From contig NC_013739.1 of the NCBI RefSeq assembly GCF_000025265.1, positions 4,326,001 to 4,390,000 of the forward strand: a stretch of 64,000 bases of DNA, in the 5' to 3' direction. Positions within the stretch are counted from its first letter, which is position 1. Each line of letters starts with the position of its first letter. The notes below the pieces were generated by a model that had not been told where the DNA came from, did no database searches, and saw only the letters and a list, made by a program, of their open reading frames with translations. This DNA is from Conexibacter woesei DSM 14684. GTDB lineage: Bacteria > Actinomycetota > Thermoleophilia > Solirubrobacterales > Solirubrobacteraceae. This document shows, one piece after another, positions 1-8,456 of this stretch. A program made the translations under genes and the position numbers.

Positions 1-419
1 CCGAGGATGATCAGCGGCGCCAACGCGACGGTCGGCGTCGCGTAGAGGCCCCACATCAGCGGCGCGACGGTGAACTGCAAGATCCGGAACCAGCCCATCG
101 CGAGCCCGAGCACGATGCCGACGACGATCGCCAGCGCGAGCCCGACCGCGAGGTTCTGGAGGCTGTAGAGCAGCGCGTCGAAGAAGCCGTCGTCGGTCAC
201 CAGCTCGCCCAGCGCTGAGGCGATCTCGGTCGGAGGCGGCAGCATCGTCGGGCGGATCCACTCGAACTGCGCGACCACGAGCTGCCAGAGCCCGAGGAAG
301 ACGAGCACCTCCGCGACGAGCGCGAGCCGCCACCACAGCATGCTGCGCGTGCCGCGGCGCGGTGACTTGCGCGCCTTCGCGGGCGGCGCTCCGGACGAGG
401 TCTGAACTGTCGTGCTCAT
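1..419 (-). CDS. ABC transporter permease (SsuC/TauC type), 3' end outside window
   Basis: This is the second membrane subunit of an NMT1/TauA-type importer, cut by the left edge, so only about the first 139 residues are visible. The N-terminus is Lys/Arg-rich. A hydrophobic helix follows at roughly residues 30-48, then the PTMLPPPTEI segment typical of the N-terminus of BPD_transp_1 permeases, then two further hydrophobic stretches with GLALAIVVGIVLGLAMG. Its ATG overlaps the TGA of the preceding permease by 4 bp (ATGA), so the two are translationally coupled and probably form a heterodimeric channel. The substrate is not readable from the sequence. Confidence 0.88.
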   Translation of the reverse strand, partial: MSTTVQTSSGAPPAKARKSPRRGTRSMLWWRLALVAEVLVFLGLWQLVVAQFEWIRPTMLPPPTEIASALGELVTDDGFFDALLYSLQNLAVGLALAIVVGIVLGLAMGWFRILQFTVAPLMWGLYATPTVALAPLIIL

Positions 420-1273
420 CGGCGCTTGCCTCCTGTCGTCCAAGGCGCGAGCCGGCGCCCGGCGAGGCCGATCAGCTGGCTCATCATCACGCTCCAGACG
501 ACCACGATCACGATCCCGGCGAACGACTGCTCGGTCGCGTATGTGTTCGCGGTGTAGGCGATCATGCCGCCGACGCCTCTGCCGGACGTGATCATCTCAG
601 CGACCACGAGCGCGACAGTCGTCAGCACGGCGCTCTGGCGCATGCCGGCGAGGATGTACGGGACGGTCGCCGGCAGCAGCACCTTGCGATAGATCTGCCA
701 GCGGTTGGCGCCGAAGATCCGCCCTGCGTTGACGAGCGACCGGTTGACCGTGCGGATGCCGGCCGACGTGTTGAGCAGGATCGGGAAGACGCCTGCGATG
801 AAGACGATGAAGACGACCGGCGTGAGGCCGAAGCCGAACCACGCCTTGCTGAGCGGCGCGTACGCGAGCCACGGCGTCGCGTACAGCGGCCAGACCAGCG
901 GGCCGAGCAGGCGGTCAGCGGCGACCGAGCTGCCGATCACGAGGCCGAAGCCGATGCCGACCACCGCCGCCAGGACGAAGCCGATCGTCCACGCCTGCAG
1001 CGAAGCCGACAGTATCGAGCCGAGCTGGCCGCCGTCGATCAGCGTCTGGAAGCCGTCGAGCGTGTCGAGCGGCGGCGGCAGGAAGACCGGGTTCACCAGC
1101 TCCAGGTTGCCGATCAGCCACTGCCACAGCACGAGCAGCAAAGCCGCCTCGATCGCGAAGATGATCACGCCCGTGCGGGTGCTCATCTCCTGTCCGAAGC
1201 GCCGCCGGCCCCGGGCGCCGCCGCGTGAAACGCGGCGACGCTCGAGCAGGCGGAGTCCTGTCACAGAGCCCAT
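416..1273 (-). CDS. ABC transporter permease (SsuC/TauC type)
   Basis: A membrane subunit of an importer of the nitrate/sulfonate/taurine/NMT1 class, 285 aa and normal for the family. The ATG at 1273 has GGAGAG nine bases upstream and lies 29 bp after the substrate-binding-protein stop. An ATG at 1186 is possible but has its GGAG directly against the start. A basic N-terminus precedes the first hydrophobic helix near residues 35-52. The cytoplasmic coupling loop (G-A-N-R-W-Q-I-Y-R-K-V-L-L-P) is around residues 193-206. The operon order is ATPase, binding protein, this permease, second permease. Nothing in the sequence identifies the ligand; genes downstream of the same operator suggest a nitrogen heterocycle or a derived acid. 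Confidence 0.92.
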   Translation of the reverse strand: MGSVTGLRLLERRRVSRGGARGRRRFGQEMSTRTGVIIFAIEAALLLVLWQWLIGNLELVNPVFLPPPLDTLDGFQTLIDGGQLGSILSASLQAWTIGFVLAAVVGIGFGLVIGSSVAADRLLGPLVWPLYATPWLAYAPLSKAWFGFGLTPVVFIVFIAGVFPILLNTSAGIRTVNRSLVNAGRIFGANRWQIYRKVLLPATVPYILAGMRQSAVLTTVALVVAEMITSGRGVGGMIAYTANTYATEQSFAGIVIVVVWSVMMSQLIGLAGRRLAPWTTGGKRR

Positions 1274-1301
1274 TGCGGCCTCTCCTGTCGGACTCCCCAG
1301 C

Positions 1302-2438
1302 TCATGGGTAGACGGAGCTGATGTCCGTCGGCGGGGAGTTGTCGAGCCCGGCATCTCTCTGCGCGCGCTCGAGGTATGACGTGTCGGTCGTGTAATCGAG
1401 CGGGTCCTGGTCCTGCGACTCGATCGTGACGTCCCACGCTTCCTGGTCGTAGTACAGGTTCGGGCACAGCTGCATGCCGCTCAGCACCCACGGGCTGTCG
1501 TCCTTGCGGAGGTCCGCGACTTCGAGATCGCGGCCCTCGAGTATGTCGAGCACGGCGTCCTTGTTCTCCGGCACTCTGCCGACGGCGGGCGCGGTCATGT
1601 ACCCGACCGCTCTCATCGTCGCCCGCAGGAAGCGGATCGCCGTGTTCGGGTTGTCCTCCAGCCAGTCGGTCTTCGCGATCTGCCAGCTGTTCGGCCACGG
1701 GCGGACCGTGTCGACGATGATGTTCGCGCCATATCTGTCGAGCGCATCGCGGTCGTCGTCGTAGAACGGCATCAGCGCGACCTTGTTGTCGAGGAAGAAC
1801 TCGCGCCACGTGGCGGAGTCCGGCCCCGGGTAGACGGTCTTGGCGTCGACTCTGCTGAGGTCCCAGCCCTCGTCGGCGAGCACCTTCTCGCGCTGGAACT
1901 CCTGCGGGTCGCCGGTCGTGCCCGCGAGCACGATGTCCTTGCCGTCGAGCTGATCGACCGATCTGATGTCGGGCTGCACCGCGACGCTGTAGTTCTGACG
2001 GCAGAAGTGGCCCGACAGGACCGAGACGCCGAGGTCCTTGCGCTGCGCGTCGACCACGGCGCCGGAGTCGGCGACGCTGACCTGCGCGCTACCGCCGACG
2101 ACCGCTGCGATCGGGTTGTCGGCCGTGATCACTCTGACTCTGAGGCCTTCGTCCTCGTAGTAGCCAAGCTCGTCGGCGACGTAGTAGAACGAGTACATCG
2201 TCGAGTCCGGGTACGGGATCGCGACGGTCAGATCCGTCGTCTCAGCCGCTCCTATCTCACCCGATGCGACCTCGGCGCTCGTCGCCGCGGCCGTGGCGGA
2301 CCCGCTGCCGCCGTCATCGTCGTCGGACGAGCCGCAGCCCGCCACGAACAGCGCGGCGGCAAGAACCGCCAGCACCCACATCACACCCCACCTGCGCGTC
2401 CGCGCCGCACGCGGCGCGCCGCCAGCACTCTCTCCCAT
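1302..2438 (-). CDS. NMT1/THI5-like substrate-binding lipoprotein
   Basis: The extracytoplasmic binding protein of the importer, 378 aa. The signal peptide ends in a lipobox (V-A-G-C, Cys35), followed by a Ser/Asp-rich tether, as in lipid-anchored actinobacterial receptors. The mature part begins with a beta-strand and the P-D-S-T-M-Y-S-F-Y-Y-V-A-D-E-L-G-Y-Y segment characteristic of NMT1/TauA proteins, then a GGSAQVSVAD motif for the ligand-binding loop. A purine-rich ribosome site (AAGGAGAGGG) precedes the ATG. It follows the ATPase gene by 48 bp and precedes the first permease by 28 bp. Ligand unknown. Confidence 0.92.
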   Translation of the reverse strand: MGESAGGAPRAARTRRWGVMWVLAVLAAALFVAGCGSSDDDDGGSGSATAAATSAEVASGEIGAAETTDLTVAIPYPDSTMYSFYYVADELGYYEDEGLRVRVITADNPIAAVVGGSAQVSVADSGAVVDAQRKDLGVSVLSGHFCRQNYSVAVQPDIRSVDQLDGKDIVLAGTTGDPQEFQREKVLADEGWDLSRVDAKTVYPGPDSATWREFFLDNKVALMPFYDDDRDALDRYGANIIVDTVRPWPNSWQIAKTDWLEDNPNTAIRFLRATMRAVGYMTAPAVGRVPENKDAVLDILEGRDLEVADLRKDDSPWVLSGMQLCPNLYYDQEAWDVTIESQDQDPLDYTTDTSYLERAQRDAGLDNSPPTDISSVYP

Positions 2439-2486
2439 GCGCTTCCCTCTCCTTCTCGCCAGTGGACAGCGTTCTTCGACCTGCGG

Positions 2487-3359
2487 TCAGGAACCGTCCG
2501 GCGTGGCTCCCGCTGCCACCCGGGCTTCGTTGTTGAGCAGACCCCAGAGGTGCTCCCGCATCTCTATGAACTCCTTCAGCGCGCGCGCGTCGTACCCGTA
2601 GCGCGGGCGCGGGAGGGTCACCGGGAGCAGCTCCTTGATGCGACCGGGGCGGCTCGTGAAGACCGCGACGCGGTCTCCCAGCAGGATCGCCTCGTCCACG
2701 CTGTGCGTGATGAAGACGACCGTCTTGCCCGTCTCGGACATGATCCGCTCGAGCTCGTTGCGCATGACCTCGCGGGTCATCGCGTCAACCGCGCCGAACG
2801 GCTCGTCCATCAACAGGATCGCCGGCTCGGCGACAAGCCCGCGCGCAAGCCCGACGCGCTGCTGCATGCCGCCCGAGAGCTCGCGCGGATACGCGCGCTC
2901 GAAGCCTCTCAGGCCGACGAGGTCGATCGCGTCCTGGACGCGCTTCGCGGAGTTGCGCCGGAGCGCCGGCTGCATCTCGACCCCGAAGCGGACGTTGTCC
3001 TCGACGGACCGCCACGGCATCAGCGCGTAGTCCTGGAAGACGACCGCGCGGTCCGGCCCCGGATCGCACACCGGCTCGCCGCGCAGGCGGACCTCACCCG
3101 AGGTCGGCGGCACGAGCCCGGCGATCGCGTTGAGCAGCGTCGTCTTTCCGCAGCCGCTGGGGCCGAGCACCGCCAGGAACTCGCCCTCGTGGATCTCGAG
3201 GTTGATGTCCTCGAGCGCCAGGACCACGTCGCCCTTGCGGGCCCGAGTGAACTCGACGCGCAGGCGGTCGACGGTGATCACCGTGTCGCGACGGCCGCCT
3301 TGCTCGGCAGCCCTCGCGGGCTCGGTGGCGTTCGCTGCTTGCGGCCTACCTACGCTCAC
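2487..3359 (-). CDS. ABC transporter ATPase (SsuB/TauB type)
   Basis: The ATP-hydrolysing subunit that powers the NMT1-type importer, 290 aa. Walker A GPSGCGKT lies at residues 66-73, the ABC signature LSGGMQQR near 161, Walker [13 protein letters not shown] near 181, and the switch histidine in [15 protein letters not shown] start at 3359 is preceded by GGGAGGG with 5 bp spacing. It is the first gene of the ABC operon, and the GntR-type operator at 3408-3425 is 49 bp upstream, so import is probably induced together with the catabolic genes. A region of about 25 residues before the ABC domain is poorly conserved. Confidence 0.95.
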   Translation of the reverse strand: MSVGRPQAANATEPARAAEQGGRRDTVITVDRLRVEFTRARKGDVVLALEDINLEIHEGEFLAVLGPSGCGKTTLLNAIAGLVPPTSGEVRLRGEPVCDPGPDRAVVFQDYALMPWRSVEDNVRFGVEMQPALRRNSAKRVQDAIDLVGLRGFERAYPRELSGGMQQRVGLARGLVAEPAILLMDEPFGAVDAMTREVMRNELERIMSETGKTVVFITHSVDEAILLGDRVAVFTSRPGRIKELLPVTLPRPRYGYDARALKEFIEMREHLWGLLNNEARVAAGATPDGS

Positions 3360-3407
3360 GTCGACCCTCCCTCGTCCAGCAAGATCTCTCTACGAACCGA
3401 GAATATC

Positions 3408-3425
3408 GGAGATGGTATCCAATAT
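3408..3425. promoter_or_regulatory. Operator A (GntR/FCD-type site) of the first ABC operon
   Basis: GGAGATGGTATCCAATAT. The right half GTATCCAATAT is identical to the site at 26381-26398; the left half is degenerate. It lies between the ATPase start (3359) and the end of the E2 gene, in the promoter region of the minus-strand ABC operon. It is one of eight related sites in the window. Binding by the GntR proteins is inferred. Confidence 0.6.
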
Positions 3426-3486
3426 GCAAGCCGTCGAGCCGGGCTCTCGGCGCGCGCCGGCTCGTCGCTCGGGCGACTCCGCGACA

Positions 3487-4209
3487 TCACGCATCGCCTC
3501 CGGTCCGCGTGCCCTCGATCCAGCCCTCCGGCGCCTCCAACAGCGCCTTCAGACGGGCGAGGAAGCGTGCGGCGTCGGTCCCGTCGAGCGCGCGATGGTC
3601 GACGCTCAGCGTCGCCGTCATCACGCGCCGCACGACGATCTCGTCGCCGACGACCCACGGGCGCCGCACCGCGCGCCCGGTCGCCAGGATCGCGACCTGC
3701 GGCGGATTGACGATCGCCGCGAACGACGACACGTCGAAGCCGCCGAGGTTGCTCAGCGTGAAGGTCGCGCCGGTCATCTCCTTGCCGCGCGCCTTGCCCG
3801 CTCGCGCCCGCGTCGCGAGGTCGCGCAGACCTTCGGCGATCGCGACCGTGTCGCGCTCCTCGCAGCCGAGGATCGCGGGTGCGATCAGGCCGCCGGGCAC
3901 CGCGACCGCGACGCCGACGTTGACCGCCTCGTGCTCGACGAGGCCGTCCGCCGTCCACGTCGCGTTGAACGCGGGCTCCTCCTGCAGGACCACCGTCAGC
4001 GCCCGGATCAGCGCCGCCGACAGGCTCGCCGGCGTGTCGTCGGGGCGGCTCGCGTTCAGCGCCCCGACGGCCTCCGCCGCCGGCTCCATGTCGACGTCGA
4101 CGCTGACGTAGAAGTGCGGGACGGTCGTCCAGCTTCTCGTCACCTGGCGCGCGATCGCCTGCCGCATCGGGCTCAGGCCCGGCAGCCCTCTGGGGGCGTC
4201 AGGTGCCAT
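3487..4209 (-). CDS. 2-oxoacid dehydrogenase E2 acyltransferase, catalytic domain only
   Basis: The catalytic core of a dihydrolipoamide acyltransferase, which moves an acyl group from the lipoyl arm to CoA. It is 240 aa from the ATG at 4209. Seen in it: the T-F-T-L-S-N-L-G-G-F motif, N-P-P-Q-V-A-I-L-A-T-G, and the active-site D-H-R-A-L-D-G near residue 205. Normal E2 proteins carry lipoyl domain, peripheral-subunit-binding domain and catalytic domain on one chain. Here the lipoyl domain is a separate upstream ORF overlapping by 11 bp in another frame, and no peripheral-subunit-binding domain is visible in either. Either the complex is genuinely split or a +1 frameshift joins the two. It is the last gene of the hyuA-to-E2 operon. 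No E3 (lipoamide dehydrogenase) lies nearby. Confidence 0.9.
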   Translation of the reverse strand: MAPDAPRGLPGLSPMRQAIARQVTRSWTTVPHFYVSVDVDMEPAAEAVGALNASRPDDTPASLSAALIRALTVVLQEEPAFNATWTADGLVEHEAVNVGVAVAVPGGLIAPAILGCEERDTVAIAEGLRDLATRARAGKARGKEMTGATFTLSNLGGFDVSSFAAIVNPPQVAILATGRAVRRPWVVGDEIVVRRVMTATLSVDHRALDGTDAARFLARLKALLEAPEGWIEGTRTGGDA

Positions 4210-4441
4210 CGTCGATGTATCCCAGGACCGAGCCGACGGGCACCTCGGCGCCGACCTCGAAGGCGATCTCGACGAGCGTCCCGCTCGCCGGCGCCTCGAT
4301 GTCGACCGCGGCCTTCTCGGTCTCGATCTCGGCGACCGGGTCGCCCTGCTCGACGGTGTCGCCGACCTGCTTGAGCCAGCTGCCGACGGTCCCCGACTCC
4401 ATGTCGAAGCCGAGCGCCGGCAGATCGATCGCAACCCGCAT
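4199..4441 (-). CDS. Stand-alone lipoyl/biotinyl-domain protein
   Basis: An 80-residue protein that is a complete single lipoyl domain. The modified lysine is Lys43 in E-T-E-K-A, with the flanking G-D-x-V and A-P-A-S-G turns of the family. It would be the swinging arm for the neighbouring E1 and E2 proteins. The ATG is 2 bp after the TAG of the E1 beta gene. Its 3' end overlaps the E2 catalytic ORF by 11 bp in a different frame. The alternative is that it is the N-terminal part of one E2 chain interrupted by a frameshift, real or from sequencing. Confidence 0.88.
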   Translation of the reverse strand: MRVAIDLPALGFDMESGTVGSWLKQVGDTVEQGDPVAEIETEKAAVDIEAPASGTLVEIAFEVGAEVPVGSVLGYIDDGT

Positions 4442-4443
4442 CG

Positions 4444-5439
4444 CTACACCCCCGCCTTCGCGCCGGTGCCGACAACCTCGGCGGCGGCCTCGACGACCAG
4501 CTCCGCGGTCGGCTTGATCGCGTCCTCCAGCGGCGCCGAGAACGGCACCGGGACGTCGGCCGTCGCGACGCGCTTGACCGGCGCCTTCAGGTCGCCGAAC
4601 GCCTTGTCGGCGATCCGCGCCGCGATCTCCGCGCCGACGCCACAGCTGAGGTGGCACTCGTCGACGACGACGACGCGGCCGGTCTTCGCGACCGACGCGA
4701 GGATCGACGTCTCGTCGAGCGGGTTGAGCGTGCGCAGGTCGACGACCTCCGCCTCGACGCCTTGGGCGGCCAGCGTCTCGGCCGCCTCCATCGCGCGGTG
4801 CACCATCAGGCTGCTCGCGACGAGCGTGACGTCGGAGCCGCTGCGCGCGATCCGCGCCTGCCCGAACGGGATCGAGTAGCTCTCCTCCGGGACCTCGCCG
4901 CTGACGCCGAAGAGGCCGACGTGGTCCAGCCAGCAGGTCGGGTTGTCGCTCAGCAGCGCGGTTCTGATCAGGCCCTTGACGTCGTACGGCGTCGCCGGCG
5001 TCATGATCTCCAGCCCCGGCGTGTTCCACAGCATCGCCTGCGGGCTGTGCGAGTGCTGCGCCGCACCGCCGCCGCGGATCCCGTGGTTGAGGTGGAAGAC
5101 GACCGGCACGCGCGTCTGCCCGCCGGACATGTAGTGGATGTTCGCCGCCTCGTTCGCGACCTGGGCCATCCCCTGGAAGAGGAAGCTGGCGGTCGCGATG
5201 TCGACGAACGGCCGCAGCCCCGTCATCGCCGCGCCGATGCCCGCGCCGACGTAGCCGACCTCGGCGATCGGCGGGTAGTAGATGCGGTCCGGGAAGTCCT
5301 TGTGCAGGTCCGCCATCAGGCCGCGGTGCTCGGTGATCCCGAGGAAGTAGCCGCCCATCAGGTGGACGTTCGGGTCGGCGATGAGCGCATCGCGCAGCCC
5401 CTCGACCATCGCCTCTGCATACGTCAGCGTGCGCGTCAT
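4444..5439 (-). CDS. 2-oxoacid dehydrogenase E1 beta subunit (second pair)
   Basis: The beta subunit of a ThDP-dependent 2-oxoacid dehydrogenase or acetoin dehydrogenase E1, 331 aa. The N-terminal transketolase-like domain has T-Y-A-E-A-M-V-E-G-L and P-I-A-E-V-G-Y-V-G-A-G-I-G-A-A; the C-terminal transketolase domain has V-V-D-L-R-T-L-N-P-L-D. The central H-Y-M-S-G-G-Q loop is typical of E1 beta. Its ATG overlaps the stop of its alpha partner by 4 bp. The lipoyl protein follows after 2 bp. The substrate 2-oxoacid is unknown; branched-chain, pyruvate or acetoin types cannot be told apart here. Confidence 0.92.
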   Translation of the reverse strand: MTRTLTYAEAMVEGLRDALIADPNVHLMGGYFLGITEHRGLMADLHKDFPDRIYYPPIAEVGYVGAGIGAAMTGLRPFVDIATASFLFQGMAQVANEAANIHYMSGGQTRVPVVFHLNHGIRGGGAAQHSHSPQAMLWNTPGLEIMTPATPYDVKGLIRTALLSDNPTCWLDHVGLFGVSGEVPEESYSIPFGQARIARSGSDVTLVASSLMVHRAMEAAETLAAQGVEAEVVDLRTLNPLDETSILASVAKTGRVVVVDECHLSCGVGAEIAARIADKAFGDLKAPVKRVATADVPVPFSAPLEDAIKPTAELVVEAAAEVVGTGAKAGV

Positions 5440-6455
5440 GCGAACACCTGGGTGAGCGCCTCGGACGCCTCCGGGAAGGGGCTGTCGAGCGCGAATCTGA
5501 CGCCGGCCGCGACGTCGGCGACGACCTTCGCGTCGACCGCGAGAGCTTCCTCCGACGTCATGTGCCCGGCGTCGATCAGCTCGCGTGTGAAGATCAGCAC
5601 GCCGTCCTCCTGGTCGAACCACTTCTTGTACTCGCCGTCGGTCGACGCCGCGCCCCAGGCCATCTCCAGCTGGGTTCTGCCGGTCCGCAGCTCCGGCCAC
5701 AGCGGCTTGCTCCCCGGCCAGCGGACGGTGCGCGCCTCGATGAAGCTCGGGCCCTCACCCGCGCGGGCGCGCTTGACGGCGGTCGACATCTCGTCGTGGA
5801 CGGCGCCCGCGTCGAGCCCGTCGATCGCGACCGTCGGCACGCCGAACGGCCGCGCAAGGTCGCACAGGTCGGTCGCGGCGAGCGTCGAGGAGGGGTACTC
5901 GTTCGCTCTCTGGCCGACCGCGTCGAGCGAGTTGTTCTCGACGAGGAAGATCACCGGCAGCTTCTCCAGCGCGGCGATGTTGACCGCCTCGTGCCAGGCG
6001 CCCTCCTCCAGCGCACCATCGCCGAACGCGCAGATGCTGACGTTCGGGACCTTGCGGCGGCTGAAGCCGAAGCCGGCGCCGACCGCGAGCGGCACGCAGC
6101 CGCCGGTCGCCGACGAGGTCGTCGGGAAGCCCAGCTCGAGCGAGGCGAGGTGGAGCGTGCCGCCCTTGCCGCTGTTGTAGCCGGTCGCCTTGCCGAGGAT
6201 CTCGGCCAGCATCTTGCCGGAGTCGGCGCCGCGCGCCAGCAGATGGCCGTGGTTGCGGTGGGTGGTGAAGACGACGTCGCCGGGCTCGAACAGCTCCAGT
6301 GCGACGACGCCCGTCACCTCCTGGCCGATCGAGACGTGGAAGTGACCCACGTCGTAGTCGGCCGTCAGTTCGATCAGCGCCTCCTCGAAGCGGCGGATGA
6401 CGAGCATCCGCCGGTGCATCTCGAGCAACCGCTCGCGTGAAACGTCTGGCAGCAA
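5436..6455 (-). CDS. 2-oxoacid dehydrogenase E1 alpha subunit (second pair)
   Basis: The alpha subunit, which binds ThDP pyrophosphate and Mg. It carries the ThDP motif G-D-G-A-L-E-E-G ... V-E-N-N and the early M-L-V-I-R-R-F-E-E-A segment of E1 alpha proteins. I place the start at a TTG (6455) because AAGGAG sits 9 bp upstream and the gene begins 16 bp after the previous stop; the next ATG (before H-R-R-M-L) would cut conserved sequence. That gives 339 aa. It is paired with the beta gene downstream by an ATGA overlap. It is clearly diverged from the other E1 alpha of the same operon, so the two pairs likely act on different 2-oxoacids. Confidence 0.9.
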   Translation of the reverse strand: MLPDVSRERLLEMHRRMLVIRRFEEALIELTADYDVGHFHVSIGQEVTGVVALELFEPGDVVFTTHRNHGHLLARGADSGKMLAEILGKATGYNSGKGGTLHLASLELGFPTTSSATGGCVPLAVGAGFGFSRRKVPNVSICAFGDGALEEGAWHEAVNIAALEKLPVIFLVENNSLDAVGQRANEYPSSTLAATDLCDLARPFGVPTVAIDGLDAGAVHDEMSTAVKRARAGEGPSFIEARTVRWPGSKPLWPELRTGRTQLEMAWGAASTDGEYKKWFDQEDGVLIFTRELIDAGHMTSEEALAVDAKVVADVAAGVRFALDSPFPEASEALTQVFA

Positions 6456-6471
6456 AGCAGACAGCTCCTTG

Positions 6472-7479
6472 TCAGATTGCCCGGCTGGCGGGCGTCGGGG
6501 ATGCGGAACCGGCCATGACCGCCTGCACGGCCCCCACGACCGCGGCGACGTCCGGGACGAAGAACTTCTCCAGCGGCGGGCTGGACGGGACGGGCGCGAA
6601 CGGCCCGCCGACGCGTGCGACCGGCGCGGCGAGGTCGGCGAACGCGTGCTCCTGGATGCGTGCCGCGATCTCACCGCCGATCCCACCCGAGACGACCGCC
6701 TCGTGCAGGATCACGGCACGTCTCGTGCGGCGCACGGACGCGATGATCGCGTCGGTGTCCAGCGGCGAGATCGTGCGCAGGTCGAGCACCTCGACCGAGA
6801 CGCCCTCGCCCTCCAGCTGCTTCGCGGCGTCGAGCGCCGTGCCGACCGCCTTCGACAAGGCGATCACGGTGACGTCGGTGCCGGGACGGCGGATCGCCGC
6901 CTCGCCGATGACGGCGGGGCCGGCGTCGTCGTCGACCTCCTGCTTGGACCAGTAGAGGCCGCGGTGCTCGAGGTAGAGGACCGGGCCGTCCTCGCGGATC
7001 GCGGCGCGCATCAGCGCCTTCGCGTCGGCGGGGTCGGACGGAGCGACGACCTTCAGACCCGGGACGTGGGCGAACCACGCCTCCAGCGACTGCGAGTGGT
7101 GTGCGCCGAAGCTGCCGCTCGCGCCCTGCTGCGCGCGGATCGTCAGCGGGATCTTCAGCTGCCCGCCGGACATGTAGTGCAGCTTCGCCGCATGGTTGAC
7201 GAGCTGGTTCATCACGAGCGTGAGGAAGTCGGCGAACATCACCTCGAGCACCGGCCGGTAGCCGACCGCCGCGGAGCCGATCGCCGTGCCCATCACCGAC
7301 TCCTCGGAGATCGGCGTGTCGAGCACGCGGCCCTCGCCGAACTCCTCGGCGAGGCCCTTCGTCGCGCCGAACGGGCCGCCGGGGACGACGTCCTCGCCCA
7401 TCACGTAGACGCGCTCGTCCAGCAGCATCTCCTCGCGGATGCCGTCGCGGATGCCGTCGATGTAGCGAAGTCTGCTCAT
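6472..7479 (-). CDS. 2-oxoacid dehydrogenase E1 beta subunit (first pair)
   Basis: The beta subunit of the first E1 pair, 335 aa. It shows V-M-G-E-D-V at the start of the pyrimidine-binding domain, T-P-I-S-E-E-S-V-M-G-T-A-I-G around the catalytic glutamate, the H-Y-M-S-G-G-Q-L loop and a C-terminal V-L-D-L-R-T-I-S-P-L-D domain. The ATG overlaps the TGA of the alpha gene by 4 bp. It is closer to typical pyruvate/acetoin E1 beta proteins than the downstream paralogue, judging from the E-D-V-x-x-G-G-P-F-G segment. That is a motif-level impression and not an alignment. Confidence 0.93.
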   Translation of the reverse strand: MSRLRYIDGIRDGIREEMLLDERVYVMGEDVVPGGPFGATKGLAEEFGEGRVLDTPISEESVMGTAIGSAAVGYRPVLEVMFADFLTLVMNQLVNHAAKLHYMSGGQLKIPLTIRAQQGASGSFGAHHSQSLEAWFAHVPGLKVVAPSDPADAKALMRAAIREDGPVLYLEHRGLYWSKQEVDDDAGPAVIGEAAIRRPGTDVTVIALSKAVGTALDAAKQLEGEGVSVEVLDLRTISPLDTDAIIASVRRTRRAVILHEAVVSGGIGGEIAARIQEHAFADLAAPVARVGGPFAPVPSSPPLEKFFVPDVAAVVGAVQAVMAGSASPTPASRAI

Positions 7480-8456
7480 CGGGCCGGGAACACGGTCGTC
7501 ATCAGGTCCTCCTCGGTCGGCCACGGGGCCTCGCTCGTCCACTCCGCCGCCTCCTCCACCGCGGCGCGCGCAGCCCGCTCCGCCTCGGCGGCGATCGCCG
7601 CGGCGTCGGCGCCGGGCAGCTGCTCGATCACGCGCACGAGCCGCTGGATCGGGTCCTTCGCCTTCCACTCGGCGCTCTCGGACGCCTCGCGGTACTTCGC
7701 CTGGTCACCCTCGTAGTGGCCGCGCAGGCGGTAGGTCATGACTTCCAGGAACGTCGGGCCGCCGCCCGAGCGCGCGCGCTCGACGGCGATCGCGACCGCG
7801 TCGCGGACGGCGAGCACGTCGTTGCCGTCGATCGTGCGGCTGGCGATCCCGTACGTCTCTCCGTGCTGCGCCAGATGCGGGACGACCGTCTGGTCCTCCA
7901 GCGCGCTGAACTCGGCGTAGCCGTTGTTCTCGCAGACGAAGACGAGCGGCAGCTTCCACAGGCTCGCGAGGTTCAGCGACTCGTGGAAGGCGCCCGTCTG
8001 GACCGCGCCGTCGCCGAAGAAGACGGCGGCGACCTGGCCTCTGCCGGCCATTCTGGCGCCGAGCGCCGCGCCGACGCCGAGCGGGATGTTCCCGCCGACG
8101 ACGCCGGTCGCGGTGATGAAGCCGGCCTCGGCGGCGACGATGTGCATCGAGCCGCCCTTGCCGCCGCAGTAGCCCGCCGCCTTGCCGGCGATCTCCGCCA
8201 GCAGCGGCTTGACCTGCGCGCCCTTTGCCAGCGCGTGGGTGTGCGAGCGGTGGCCGCCGACGACGTAGTCGTCGGCGTTGAGGTCGGCGCAGACGCCGAC
8301 CGCGCTCGCCTCCTGGCCGATGCCGAGGTGCAGCAGGCCGAACAGTCTGCCCTTCGCGTACAGCTCCGCGACCTTCTCCTCGAACGCGCGGATCCGCCAC
8401 ATCTCGTTCAGCAGGCGCGTGTGGTCCGCGACGCGGTCCTCCGCACCCGGGGTCAC
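7476..8456 (-). CDS. 2-oxoacid dehydrogenase E1 alpha subunit (first pair)
   Basis: The alpha subunit of the first E1 pair, 326 aa. The ThDP-binding motif G-D-G-A-V-Q-T-G-A-F-H-E ... C-E-N-N is intact, and the phosphorylation-loop-like Y-R-L-R-G-H-Y-E-G-D segment of E1 alpha is present. The GTG start at 8456 overlaps the TGA of hyuB (GTGA), so hydantoinase-like and oxoacid-dehydrogenase genes are translationally coupled. This is direct evidence that the cyclic-amide hydrolysis product and the 2-oxoacid step belong to one pathway. The acyl acceptor proteins (lipoyl and E2) are five and six genes further along. Confidence 0.93.
   Translation of the reverse strand: MTPGAEDRVADHTRLLNEMWRIRAFEEKVAELYAKGRLFGLLHLGIGQEASAVGVCADLNADDYVVGGHRSHTHALAKGAQVKPLLAEIAGKAAGYCGGKGGSMHIVAAEAGFITATGVVGGNIPLGVGAALGARMAGRGQVAAVFFGDGAVQTGAFHESLNLASLWKLPLVFVCENNGYAEFSALEDQTVVPHLAQHGETYGIASRTIDGNDVLAVRDAVAIAVERARSGGGPTFLEVMTYRLRGHYEGDQAKYREASESAEWKAKDPIQRLVRVIEQLPGADAAAIAAEAERAARAAVEEAAEWTSEAPWPTEEDLMTTVFPAR

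Noticed and set aside
4199-4209. E2 gene as a pseudogene caused by a frameshift
   Set aside because: Both parts keep intact functional motifs and proper starts, so a split or recoded E2 is at least as likely; kept as a finding and not called a pseudogene.
4213-4226. A GTATCCC sequence resembling half of the regulon operator
   Set aside because: It lies inside the lipoyl-protein coding region, has only one half-site and no promoter context.
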